This document shows positions 35,979 to 43,170 of a stretch of 43,170 bases of DNA, piece after piece. The stretch is taken from the NCBI RefSeq assembly GCF_021887715.1, contig NZ_JAIQXX010000022.1, positions 1 through 43,170 of the forward strand, written 5' to 3'. Both the position numbers and the translations under genes were made by a program. Positions within the stretch are counted from its first letter, which is position 1. Every line of letters starts with the position of its first letter. The notes beneath the pieces were generated by a model. It did not search any database. It was not told where the DNA came from and saw only the letters and a list, made by a program, of their open reading frames with translations. Source of the DNA: Winogradskyella immobilis. GTDB lineage: Bacteria > Bacteroidota > Bacteroidia > Flavobacteriales > Flavobacteriaceae.

Positions 35979-37520
35979 ATGAAACAGTTAAAATTAATAG
36001 CATTATTTATCAGTCTTATAGCGGTATGTAATGTAAACGCACAACAGAAATTACAGAAAGTTTCTAAGTCTGTCAAAGCAAATAATGACGTGACTTTAAA
36101 GCTAAATACGAATCATACCAATATAGAAGTTGAGTCTTGGGATAAAAATGAAATACAAATCGAAGCTTATATTGAGAGTAATGAATTGAGTAAAAAAGAT
36201 CTTCAAAAAATACTTGATCGTTGGAAATTAAATGTAGAAGGTTCTGGAGATAATGTTACGATTTCTACCGGTGGTGATGTACACGTTCTTTACGGAGAAG
36301 ATTTTGATTTCGATTTCGATTTTGATCCAGAAATACAAGAAGCTATGAAAGATTTAAAAATTAGACTTTCAGATTTAAACATAAATATTCCAAATATTGA
36401 TCTTTCTAAATTTAATGTCAATATGCCAGAATTTCCTGAGCTTCCAGAGTTCCCAGAATTTCCTGAACTTCCAAACCTACCAGAAGGAATACATAGTTTT
36501 AGTTTTGATTATGATGCTTATGAAAAAGATGGTGATGCTTACCTAAAAAAATGGAAAAAGGAGTATGAGAAAAAACATGGTACTAAATACAGTGATGAGG
36601 TAGAAGCTTGGGCTAAAAAATTCTCTGAAAGCGATTATAAAGAATGGGCAAAAAAAATGGAGAAATGGGGAGAGGAATATGGTAAAAAGTTTGAAGGTAA
36701 GTGGGCTAAGGATATGGAAAAATGGGGAGAGAACTTTGGTGAAGAACTTGAAAATAGTGATTGGATAAAAGATATTGAAAAATGGGCTGACAAATTTGGT
36801 GAGAGTTTTGGGAAAGACATGGAAGCTTGGGCAGAAGATTTTGCAGAGCAGTTCGATGATGAAAATGGAGATTTTCAAAAACGGATAAGAGAGATTGAGA
36901 AAAAAGCAGATGATTTTGAAGAAAACAGCAAAAATAAAAGCAAGGTTATTAAAACCATAAAAATTAAAATGCCAAAGGATACTAAACTTAAAATGAATGT
37001 ACGTCATGGCGAACTTAAGTTCGCATCTACAGTATATAACTTAAAGGCAGACTTAGCTCATTCAAAATTATTAGCAACACGCATCGATGGAAGTGAGACT
37101 TCCATCGATGCTGCTTATTCTATTATTAATATAGATGATTGGAATCAAGGTGAGTTAAAATTAAAATATGGTGAGTACACACAATTAAAAAACGTAAACC
37201 GGTTACGATTAAACGCTAACTCATCAGATATTATAGTTGGGAAGTTATCAGGGAATGCTATTATTAGTGGGAGTTTTGGGGATTTAGAAATTGAGAATAT
37301 AGCCAATACATTTAATAACTTAAACTTAGTACTAGAAAATACAGATGCCATTGTAAAATTGCCAAAAACTAATTACAATCTAGAGTATCAAGGTAATCGT
37401 TCAAGATTCTCTCATCCTGAAAAGAAGTCTGGTACAAGTAATTCTTCATTTTCTAAAAATGCTGATAACAACAAAACAATTGTTGTTAATGCAAAATACA
37501 GTAATGTAGTGATGCAATAA
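35979..37520 (+). CDS. Exported DUF4097-like protein with proline-rich linker and Trp-rich helical repeats
   Basis: From ATG 35979 (the frame is open nine codons earlier) the 513-residue protein has a signal peptide ending CNVNAQ. A beta-rich part follows (LKLNTNHTNIEVESWDKNEI) typical of DUF4097 or head-domain adhesin-like proteins. Next is a linker of repeated PEFPELP units (36427-36486), then a long Lys/Glu-rich stretch (about 36540-36870) with Trp every 7-13 residues, in units like WAKDMEKWGENFGEEL. The C-terminal part is again beta-strand rich. It follows the anti-sigma-like gene by 88 bases and is probably controlled by the sigma factor. The function is unknown; an envelope-stress role is inferred from the operon. 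Confidence 0.75.
   Translation: MKQLKLIALFISLIAVCNVNAQQKLQKVSKSVKANNDVTLKLNTNHTNIEVESWDKNEIQIEAYIESNELSKKDLQKILDRWKLNVEGSGDNVTISTGGDVHVLYGEDFDFDFDFDPEIQEAMKDLKIRLSDLNINIPNIDLSKFNVNMPEFPELPEFPEFPELPNLPEGIHSFSFDYDAYEKDGDAYLKKWKKEYEKKHGTKYSDEVEAWAKKFSESDYKEWAKKMEKWGEEYGKKFEGKWAKDMEKWGENFGEELENSDWIKDIEKWADKFGESFGKDMEAWAEDFAEQFDDENGDFQKRIREIEKKADDFEENSKNKSKVIKTIKIKMPKDTKLKMNVRHGELKFASTVYNLKADLAHSKLLATRIDGSETSIDAAYSIINIDDWNQGELKLKYGEYTQLKNVNRLRLNANSSDIIVGKLSGNAIISGSFGDLEIENIANTFNNLNLVLENTDAIVKLPKTNYNLEYQGNRSRFSHPEKKSGTSNSSFSKNADNNKTIVVNAKYSNVVMQ
37081..37111. repeat. 14-bp perfect inverted repeat inside the DUF4097-like gene
   Basis: GCATCGATGGAAGT, spacer GAG, ACTTCCATCGATGC. It encodes part of TRIDGSETSIDAA. 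The stem is GC-richer than its surroundings and has no T tract, so it is not a typical terminator. Confidence 0.85.
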
Positions 37521-37530
37521 TATAAATACG

Positions 37531-38958
37531 TCATTTCCAAATTGCATATTTAACTGATCTAATCATACTTGGTAAATAATTACTTCGTTTATATGCGTTC
37601 TCTTTAAATTCTTTCATCAAAGATTTATTTATCATCCTTCCTTTTATCATTACCCATTCTGGGTTTTTTAATGTATTTAAATCTTGTAAAGGATTTTCAT
37701 TAGATAAAATTATGTTTGCCATTTTTCCTTCTTCAATGGTACCAAACATTTTGTAGTTGTTATAAACTTTTGTTGGGTTTACAGTCGCTGTTTTTAAAGC
37801 TTCGTAATTAGACATTCCTGCTTCCACATAAAAACTCAGTTCTTGGTGAATTGAAAACCCAGCAGCTGTATTAAATACACCAGCATCTGTGGCACAAACA
37901 ATATTAACACCAGCTTTATGAAGTTTTCTGATAATATCAATATGAAAATTATGCTGATCGTTTATTTTTTTTGTTGCATTTGAGTTACTTTCTTTTACAC
38001 TTGTATGAAAATTATAATCATTCTTTTCAATGCTTTGAATAAACGGATTCATATATTTTGAGTGTTCAGAAGTTAAAAAGTCTTCACCATTGTTGTAAAT
38101 TTCTGTAAGATTATAGAACACAGTGAGAGTGGGACAAAGAGTTTGATTTGATTTTGCATAGCCTTCAACAACAGTAGTCAACTTCTCATAATCTATTTTG
38201 TAATTAAGTGGTTGCTGAAAAATATCCTCTGTATGTTCTATGGTTGAAATATTAGAATTGAAATGATAATCGTAATCTACTTTAAAACTTGGATGCGCCG
38301 CAATAGGAATTTTAGAAATTATAGACTGCTCAATAGTGGCATCAAAGATGTCTTTTGGTAATTGATTATATGTTTTAATGTAATCGTATCCTTTTGCTTT
38401 ATATGTTTTAACCAATTGTTTTGCTTTTTCTGGGGTGGCAATTTTTTTTCTATGACTACCTTTTTGTTCAATTCCAGTAAATTGGGGACTTGCAGTATAT
38501 AATAGTGGTCCGATGAGTTTATCGCTATTAATTTCTTTTTTTACATTTAAATGAAATGGCATTCCTAATAAATTCCGAATTGTAGTTACACCATTTGCTA
38601 AATAAAGTCCTAAATCATATTTATCCCATAAATGGATATGCATATCTATTAAACCAGGCGAAAGGTATTTTCCTTTTCCGTCTATTATAGTTTCATTAGT
38701 AGTTAAAATAGTATCATTTATAGTTTTAATTATCCCATTTTCAATACGTACAGATTTGTTCATCAAAACCGTATCGCTTGTCATAGGAACGATGCTTACA
38801 TTTGTTATAATATATGAATTAGACGATAAACTGGGTTGATTTTTTATTTTAAGATATGCTGTGTTTTTACCTTCAACTTTTAATACAATAGCAGAAGTTA
38901 TAATTAATAGAATTATTAAGGATAAAAGAGTGATAAATGCTTTTTTAAGGAATTGCAT
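37531..38958 (-). CDS. Membrane-anchored amidohydrolase (imidazolonepropionase/prolidase-like)
   Basis: The 475-residue protein has an N-terminal membrane helix (about 5-27), then the amidohydrolase metal site: His107/His109 (GLIDMHIHLWD), Lys in DYIKTYN, His in AAHPSF, His in TIEHTED and Asp in CATDAGV. All expected ligands are present, so it should be active on an amide, ester or ring bond; the substrate is unknown. It lies 79 bases downstream of the membrane AraC gene on the same strand and ends 10 bases from the convergent DUF4097-like gene. Confidence 0.85.
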   Translation of the reverse strand: MQFLKKAFITLLSLIILLIITSAIVLKVEGKNTAYLKIKNQPSLSSNSYIITNVSIVPMTSDTVLMNKSVRIENGIIKTINDTILTTNETIIDGKGKYLSPGLIDMHIHLWDKYDLGLYLANGVTTIRNLLGMPFHLNVKKEINSDKLIGPLLYTASPQFTGIEQKGSHRKKIATPEKAKQLVKTYKAKGYDYIKTYNQLPKDIFDATIEQSIISKIPIAAHPSFKVDYDYHFNSNISTIEHTEDIFQQPLNYKIDYEKLTTVVEGYAKSNQTLCPTLTVFYNLTEIYNNGEDFLTSEHSKYMNPFIQSIEKNDYNFHTSVKESNSNATKKINDQHNFHIDIIRKLHKAGVNIVCATDAGVFNTAAGFSIHQELSFYVEAGMSNYEALKTATVNPTKVYNNYKMFGTIEEGKMANIILSNENPLQDLNTLKNPEWVMIKGRMINKSLMKEFKENAYKRSNYLPSMIRSVKYAIWK

Positions 38959-39037
38959 AGTGTTTAAATTTTATGCAAACCTAGATTAAGATAATGTTAC
39001 AGTAGTTTCGTTTTGTATAATTATGACATATTGAAAC

Positions 39038-40129
39038 TTATTGATGTGCTTCTTTAAATTGGTTAGGTGTCATTTTTAATTCCTTTTTAAATGCATTGTA
39101 ATACGTGGTTTTAGATTTAAAACCAGCCTCTAATCCAATAGCTAACAAGCTGTATTTTTCAAAATCAGGATTTAAAATCATATGCTTTGCATCTTCTATT
39201 CGATAATGATTTATAAAATCAGAAAAATTTAAATAAGGCGTTTGACGAATAAGGTTAGATAAATAGCCACTGCTTATTCCTAATTTTTCGGCTACGATAT
39301 CTCTGTTAATGTTTGGGTCTTGATGTATTTTGTGCTCAGATATTAACTCATATAGGTTGTCTATATAATTATTAGAATGTTTTGTGTGCGTATATTTTTT
39401 CTTCGATTTTTTAGAAGCTATCGTTTGTATTTTAATTTCATACAATTCATTAGTTAATTTAAACTTGTAAAATCCTTTAAAAACTAACCAATACGTGAAA
39501 AATGTTACTAGAACCCATAAATAGGTTAATGGCATTCGGGTATCAGTTAACCATCTTATAAGTTCTATAATAGAACCGAATAAAGTTAACACAAGCATAA
39601 CTACCCAAATTGACTTTATCCATAGCGTATCGTTGGCTTTGTTTTTATAGAAAACATATTTGATTGAAAGACCTAGTATTAGAATAGGGAAGACAGCAGA
39701 GAGAAGATAAATTAACTTATAAAAGCTTGCAATTATATCTTTAGTTAAAAAGGAAAACTTATAAATACCATATATATTTTGTAAAACAATACTAAGATTT
39801 AAGAGACTTAAAATTATGAAAGGAATAAAAAAGTAATGTGCTTTTTTTACAAGAGCTTCATTTTTTGTAGCTTTTAATAAATAGATAAATAGTGTTACAG
39901 GATATAAAAATTGCCATAGAAATATATCTAAAACAGCAACTAAAAATGGATTCTCACCTAAATCCCAAAACCAATTATTCATACCAGCTATTGATATAAA
40001 CAATAATGTTATTCCCAAATAAAAGTTTGTAGTATTCCGAAAAAATTTAGAATATAAAACAATAAAACTTAGAACGAAACCGTGTATAATTCCAATGAGG
40101 TTAAAAAGCGCTATAAAACTAATATCCAT
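39038..40129 (-). CDS. AraC-family regulator with an N-terminal membrane domain
   Basis: The 363-residue protein has about seven transmembrane helices in residues 1-225 and an AraC-type DNA-binding domain at about 255-362 (RDIVAEKLGISSGYLSNLIR, then SLLAIGLEAGFKSKTTYYNAF and MTPNQFKEAHQ). Membrane AraC proteins of this shape are common in Flavobacteriaceae; the signal sensed is unknown. It lies upstream of the amidohydrolase gene in the same direction, so it may control that gene. Confidence 0.87.
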   Translation of the reverse strand: MDISFIALFNLIGIIHGFVLSFIVLYSKFFRNTTNFYLGITLLFISIAGMNNWFWDLGENPFLVAVLDIFLWQFLYPVTLFIYLLKATKNEALVKKAHYFFIPFIILSLLNLSIVLQNIYGIYKFSFLTKDIIASFYKLIYLLSAVFPILILGLSIKYVFYKNKANDTLWIKSIWVVMLVLTLFGSIIELIRWLTDTRMPLTYLWVLVTFFTYWLVFKGFYKFKLTNELYEIKIQTIASKKSKKKYTHTKHSNNYIDNLYELISEHKIHQDPNINRDIVAEKLGISSGYLSNLIRQTPYLNFSDFINHYRIEDAKHMILNPDFEKYSLLAIGLEAGFKSKTTYYNAFKKELKMTPNQFKEAHQ

Positions 40130-40258
40130 TGTTTAGTTTGATGAGATATAAAAGATATCATACATAATTATGATAAAATTAGTTGATATATATTCAATCA
40201 CAAATTAAATTTATTATTGCAAGACTATAAGATAATATTTTAAGAGGCTATAGTTTGT

Positions 40259-40266
40259 TATTTTTG
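40259..40266 (+). promoter_or_regulatory. -7 promoter box (TATTTTTG) before the M23 peptidase gene
   Basis: TATTTTTG matches TAnnTTTG and lies 24 bases before the ATG at 40291. Confidence 0.45.
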
Positions 40267-40290
40267 AAAATATAGATATAACTATTATAA

Positions 40291-40983
40291 ATGACAATAG
40301 AATCATTCTCAAATTTTCTTAAATCAATAAGTGATAAACCACTTTCTGTTTTAGACCCTTCAATACCGTTGAAGGATTTTTGTGCTTTAGACCTTTCTGT
40401 TTCTAATAAACAATTACAAAATGTAGATGTATCTTCTTCTGATGCTTTAGAAAAGCATATTTGGAACCATATAAATGAAAGTAATGCAAAAGTCGCTTAT
40501 GGTGGCTATTTAGAGCAACGTGGTATTTATAATCGCAGTGCTTATTTTAATCAAGAAAATCCAGAAACCGAGCGTAATATTCATCTAGGGATTGATTTAT
40601 GGATAAAAGCTAATACACCAATATATGCGCCTTTAGACGGAACTATACACAGTTTTAATAATAATACCAATTATGGTGATTATGGACCAACCATTATATT
40701 AAAGCATAATATTAATGGCATTGTATTCCATACACTTTATGGGCATTTAAGCGAAATTTCTTTGTTGGGCAAACAAGTTGGAACAGAAGTAAAGCAAGGT
40801 GAACAAATTGCTACTTTGGGGACTGCTGAAGTTAATGGTGATTATGCGCCACATTTACATTTTCAATTGGTAAAAGATATGCAAGATTTTAAAGGTGATT
40901 ATCCTGGTGTTACCAATCGTTTAGATTTAGATTTTTATAAAATCAATTGCCCTGATCCTAATTTATTGTTGAAATTGTATTAG
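40291..40983 (+). CDS. M23-family metallopeptidase without signal peptide
   Basis: The 230-residue protein has the LytM/M23 zinc site: His98 and Asp102 (IHLGID), His152 (YGHLS) and His188/His190 (PHLHF). The rest of the barrel is as expected (DYGPTIILKHN, LGTAEVNG). M23 enzymes cut peptide cross-links in peptidoglycan. No signal peptide is visible, so it may stay in the cytoplasm or be exported another way. The N-terminal 90 residues, with KVAYGGYLEQRGIYNRS, resemble the form found fused to aminotransferases in some Bacteroidota; that is from memory. Confidence 0.85.
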   Translation: MTIESFSNFLKSISDKPLSVLDPSIPLKDFCALDLSVSNKQLQNVDVSSSDALEKHIWNHINESNAKVAYGGYLEQRGIYNRSAYFNQENPETERNIHLGIDLWIKANTPIYAPLDGTIHSFNNNTNYGDYGPTIILKHNINGIVFHTLYGHLSEISLLGKQVGTEVKQGEQIATLGTAEVNGDYAPHLHFQLVKDMQDFKGDYPGVTNRLDLDFYKINCPDPNLLLKLY

Positions 40984-41041
40984 ACTTATTTTTAGTTAAG
41001 CTTCGTTTTCTGTTTTGTGTAAATGTAAAATAGCTGTGATT

Positions 41042-42772
41042 TTATTGTTGTGGTCTTAGCTTTTCTATAACATCCGTGCTAACCCAATAAATATTTGCTA
41101 GTCCAGGCTGTATATCTCTTTCATCTCTTCCAAAAAATAGATACTTACCATCTGGAGTTATGCTAGGCGTTTTTTCATTAAAATCAGAATTGATAGTAGG
41201 TCCGAGGTTGATGGGATTGGTCCATGCCCGATCTTGATCTTTAAAACAGACATATAAATCTCTACTTTCATTTTCATTGTTTTTAGCTGTAAGCACTATA
41301 TAATCTTGAGAAGGGGAAATGAATACGTGATCACCAAATTCAAGATCAATTTGCTGTACTTTAGGAAATTCACCGTCTTGGTTAGGTGCAAAATACGTTT
41401 TAAAGGTCGATAGGTTGAAATAATAGAGATCTCCATTATCAGATTGATTAGGGTAAAATACTGAGCCTCTATTAATCGGAGAATCAAGTTGTACAGCTTT
41501 GCTCCAAGAATCCTCTGTACGATGGACGTACCAAATGCGAGGATTTGGGGAGTCCGATTCGTGAGCTACAAAATAAATTCTTTTGCCATCAGGACTAACG
41601 AATGGATGCCTTTCTTCTTCTTTTTGGTCGTTGGCAAAATTCACTTCCTCAATAGGTGTCCATGTGGAGCCTATAAGCTTTGAGGAGTAGATATGCGTTT
41701 TGTCGTTTTCATTAGTTGCTCCGAAATATAGTTCGTCTAACTGAGGCGAAAATGATATACCGCCTTCATATCGCCCTTCTACAGAAACAATACCAGGTGC
41801 AAAGACTTCAGGAGTTAAGCCAGGTGGTTTTTGTCCAAAGTAGGAACTTTCTTTGACTAAAGAATCGCCTTCTTTTTTAAGATCTTCAATGATCTGAGCA
41901 TCAACCCAAAATATATTTATTTCAGATTCCTCAAAAGTTTCACCATGGATGATTCTGTTAAAAAAGAAATACTTTCCGTCATGGGAAACCATACCACGAT
42001 TATCTTCATATTCCGTATTTATTTCTGGTCCCATATTAATGGCAGGACCCCAAGATTCATCTTCCTGACGGAAACTTATATATAAATCCGAGTCACCATA
42101 ACCGCCTTCTCGCTCACTATCCCAAATCAAATACGATTCATCTGGTGCAATAAAAGGATGTGCAGTCCATTTTCCTGTATTTATTTCTTGGCCAAATGCT
42201 TTAGGCCTTTCACGTATGCCATCTTTCACTCTAGAATATCGAATAGTACCAATGCCATCTGGATCTCTTTCATCAAAAACATAGGTTTCCAAATCAGAAG
42301 TGGTCAGACTCATAATAGGAATTTGATCGTATGGAGGACCTAAACTTATCTTCTCGGACCAGCCAGAAGCAGTGCGCTCTTGAAATTCATTGCCAAGATA
42401 AAGAGTATTGCCATCCGGAGATATAAAGTTTTTCATTCCATAGTCCTTCATGTCATCTTTTAAAACGGGTTTCTGCCATACTCCATTTCTAAATCGAATA
42501 ACATATGTTTTAGATGCTTCGCCTTTTTGTTGTCTCAAAAAATAGAATTCTTGTGTTACAGGATCGAATAGAGGGATTCTTTCGAAATTTTTTGTTGAAA
42601 CAATGCCAGGAGCAAACAATTCAGGAGTTGACCCTGGTGGTTTTTGTCCTAGATATGGGGTTTTTATAGAAGGTATATCACTATCATTTGTCTGTTCTTT
42701 CTTAGTATTACAAGCATTTAAAATCAATGTTAATACAAGTAAGAGACATAAAAGTCCAATTTTATTTTTCAT
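41042..42772 (-). CDS. PD40 (TolB-like) beta-propeller lipoprotein with an internal duplication
   Basis: The 576-residue protein has a lipoprotein signal with Cys21 (ILNAC). Two halves of about 265 residues follow, each starting with GQKPPG(S/L)TPE(L/V)FAPGIVS and ending with a near-match of NI(F/Y)WV-x(3)-(I/V)IE(D/K)L. Both contain PD40 blade motifs such as FISPDGNTLYLG, FVSPDGKRIYFV and SITPDGKYLFFGRD. Such propellers bind peptides or sugars in the envelope; no enzyme site was seen. It is a single gene, convergent with the M23 gene. Confidence 0.8.
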   Translation of the reverse strand: MKNKIGLLCLLLVLTLILNACNTKKEQTNDSDIPSIKTPYLGQKPPGSTPELFAPGIVSTKNFERIPLFDPVTQEFYFLRQQKGEASKTYVIRFRNGVWQKPVLKDDMKDYGMKNFISPDGNTLYLGNEFQERTASGWSEKISLGPPYDQIPIMSLTTSDLETYVFDERDPDGIGTIRYSRVKDGIRERPKAFGQEINTGKWTAHPFIAPDESYLIWDSEREGGYGDSDLYISFRQEDESWGPAINMGPEINTEYEDNRGMVSHDGKYFFFNRIIHGETFEESEINIFWVDAQIIEDLKKEGDSLVKESSYFGQKPPGLTPEVFAPGIVSVEGRYEGGISFSPQLDELYFGATNENDKTHIYSSKLIGSTWTPIEEVNFANDQKEEERHPFVSPDGKRIYFVAHESDSPNPRIWYVHRTEDSWSKAVQLDSPINRGSVFYPNQSDNGDLYYFNLSTFKTYFAPNQDGEFPKVQQIDLEFGDHVFISPSQDYIVLTAKNNENESRDLYVCFKDQDRAWTNPINLGPTINSDFNEKTPSITPDGKYLFFGRDERDIQPGLANIYWVSTDVIEKLRPQQ

Positions 42773-42888
42773 AATTTTTAAATGTAAAATAAATCTATAA
42801 TATATTCAATGCATAAATTCATTAATAGGATAAACACAGCAATTAAATGATGAAATCATTTCGTCATTATAGTAAGTTCATTGTTTTA

Positions 42889-43170
42889 TTAGTTTTTACT
42901 AAAATATAATTTTATGGCTGTGTAAACTATCCATAAGAAGTAAAATAAAAATACTATTCTTTGTCCAAGAGCTGGAATATTTGGGAAAGCAAAAACCCAC
43001 GCACCAAATAAAATTGTTACGTAAGTAAACAGTAAAGTCGGTGTTTTAGCAGTTTTCCAATAGGTAGATTTTTTCATCAGTTTTGGATAAGTAAAAGCAC
43101 CAATCAAAAAGAAAGTATAGCTCCCAAAGCTTCCAACTGTATGTAAAAGCATTGTTGTTGATTGTGGGTT
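42889..43170 (-). CDS. Membrane protein, 5' end beyond the window
   Basis: The frame stays open to the window edge (codons NPQSTT precede the internal Met at 43152), so the gene is cut and only about the last 93 residues are seen. They hold three hydrophobic helices (SYTFFLIGAFTYP, TLLFTYVTILFGAWVFAF, RIVFLFYFLWIVYTAIKL). GQRIVFLFYFLWI resembles the end of DUF998-type membrane proteins, a weak guess. Codons before the edge cannot be judged. Confidence 0.5.
   Translation of the reverse strand, partial: NPQSTTMLLHTVGSFGSYTFFLIGAFTYPKLMKKSTYWKTAKTPTLLFTYVTILFGAWVFAFPNIPALGQRIVFLFYFLWIVYTAIKLYFSKN

Noticed and set aside
36543..37007. A 154-codon minus-strand frame opposite the DUF4097-like gene
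   Set aside because: It mirrors the Lys/Glu/Trp-rich repeats and gives a Phe/Pro/Ser-rich product typical of antisense shadows; the plus-strand gene has a signal peptide and operon context.
40130..40290. Operator palindromes between the AraC and M23 genes
   Set aside because: Only short AT palindromes such as GATATC and ATAATTAT were seen, which are expected by chance.

Overview
The window looks like chromosomal DNA of a marine-type Flavobacteriaceae bacterium (Bacteroidota). It is AT-rich, with several TAnnTTTG-type -7 promoter boxes and little sign of strong Shine-Dalgarno sites. Families typical of that group are present: TPR/LuxR-like regulators, LysM plus periplasmic-binding proteins, DUF922, DUF2911, DUF2652, PD40 lipoproteins, a membrane AraC regulator and ECF sigma operons. 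No rRNA, tRNA, CRISPR array, transposase or phage gene was seen.

Layout. 0-4 kb: a predicted surface lipoprotein with an aerolysin-like C-terminal region, and a TPR/LuxR-type regulator broken by two compensating single-base indels. 4-19.9 kb: housekeeping genes. These are guaA followed by a LysM/periplasmic-binding protein, a DUF922 protease and a DUF3820 protein; a PLP enzyme and a PQQ-like propeller protein on the minus strand; then pyrG, yidC, a MORN-type protein, mnmA and a nitronate-monooxygenase/FabK-like flavoprotein. Several good terminators and two dispersed palindromic repeats lie between these genes.

19.9-28.7 kb is the accessory region and the most interesting part. A module of AraC regulator, NTF2-like protein, YHS-domain protein, type II NADH dehydrogenase and small membrane protein is complete at about 24.8-28.7 kb. 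An eroded second copy lies at about 19.97-21.3 kb. There the AraC gene is a remnant, the NTF2-like gene is gone through a deletion between 6-bp repeats that also removed the YHS start codon, and NADH dehydrogenase is reduced to its last codons. Between the copies lie a guanine-deaminase-like enzyme, an FAD monooxygenase, a uracil-DNA-glycosylase-like protein and a DUF2652 (cyclase-like) protein. Five transcription starts in this region carry the same composite element, a T-tract followed by (G/A)TAG, exactly 25 bases, then (C/T)TTT(G/A), 27-31 bases before the start codon where that start is intact. I infer a small co-regulated redox or stress regulon controlled by the local AraC protein, which unusually carries two AraC-type DNA-binding domains.

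28.8-43.2 kb: a MATE exporter, a small acidic protein and a PAP2 phosphatase, glycosyltransferase 2, a sugar epimerase, meaB with DUF2911, an ECF sigma factor/anti-sigma-like/DUF4097-like operon whose last product has a proline-rich linker and a Trp-rich helical repeat, an amidohydrolase with a membrane AraC regulator, an M23 peptidase, an internally duplicated PD40 lipoprotein, and a membrane protein cut by the window edge.
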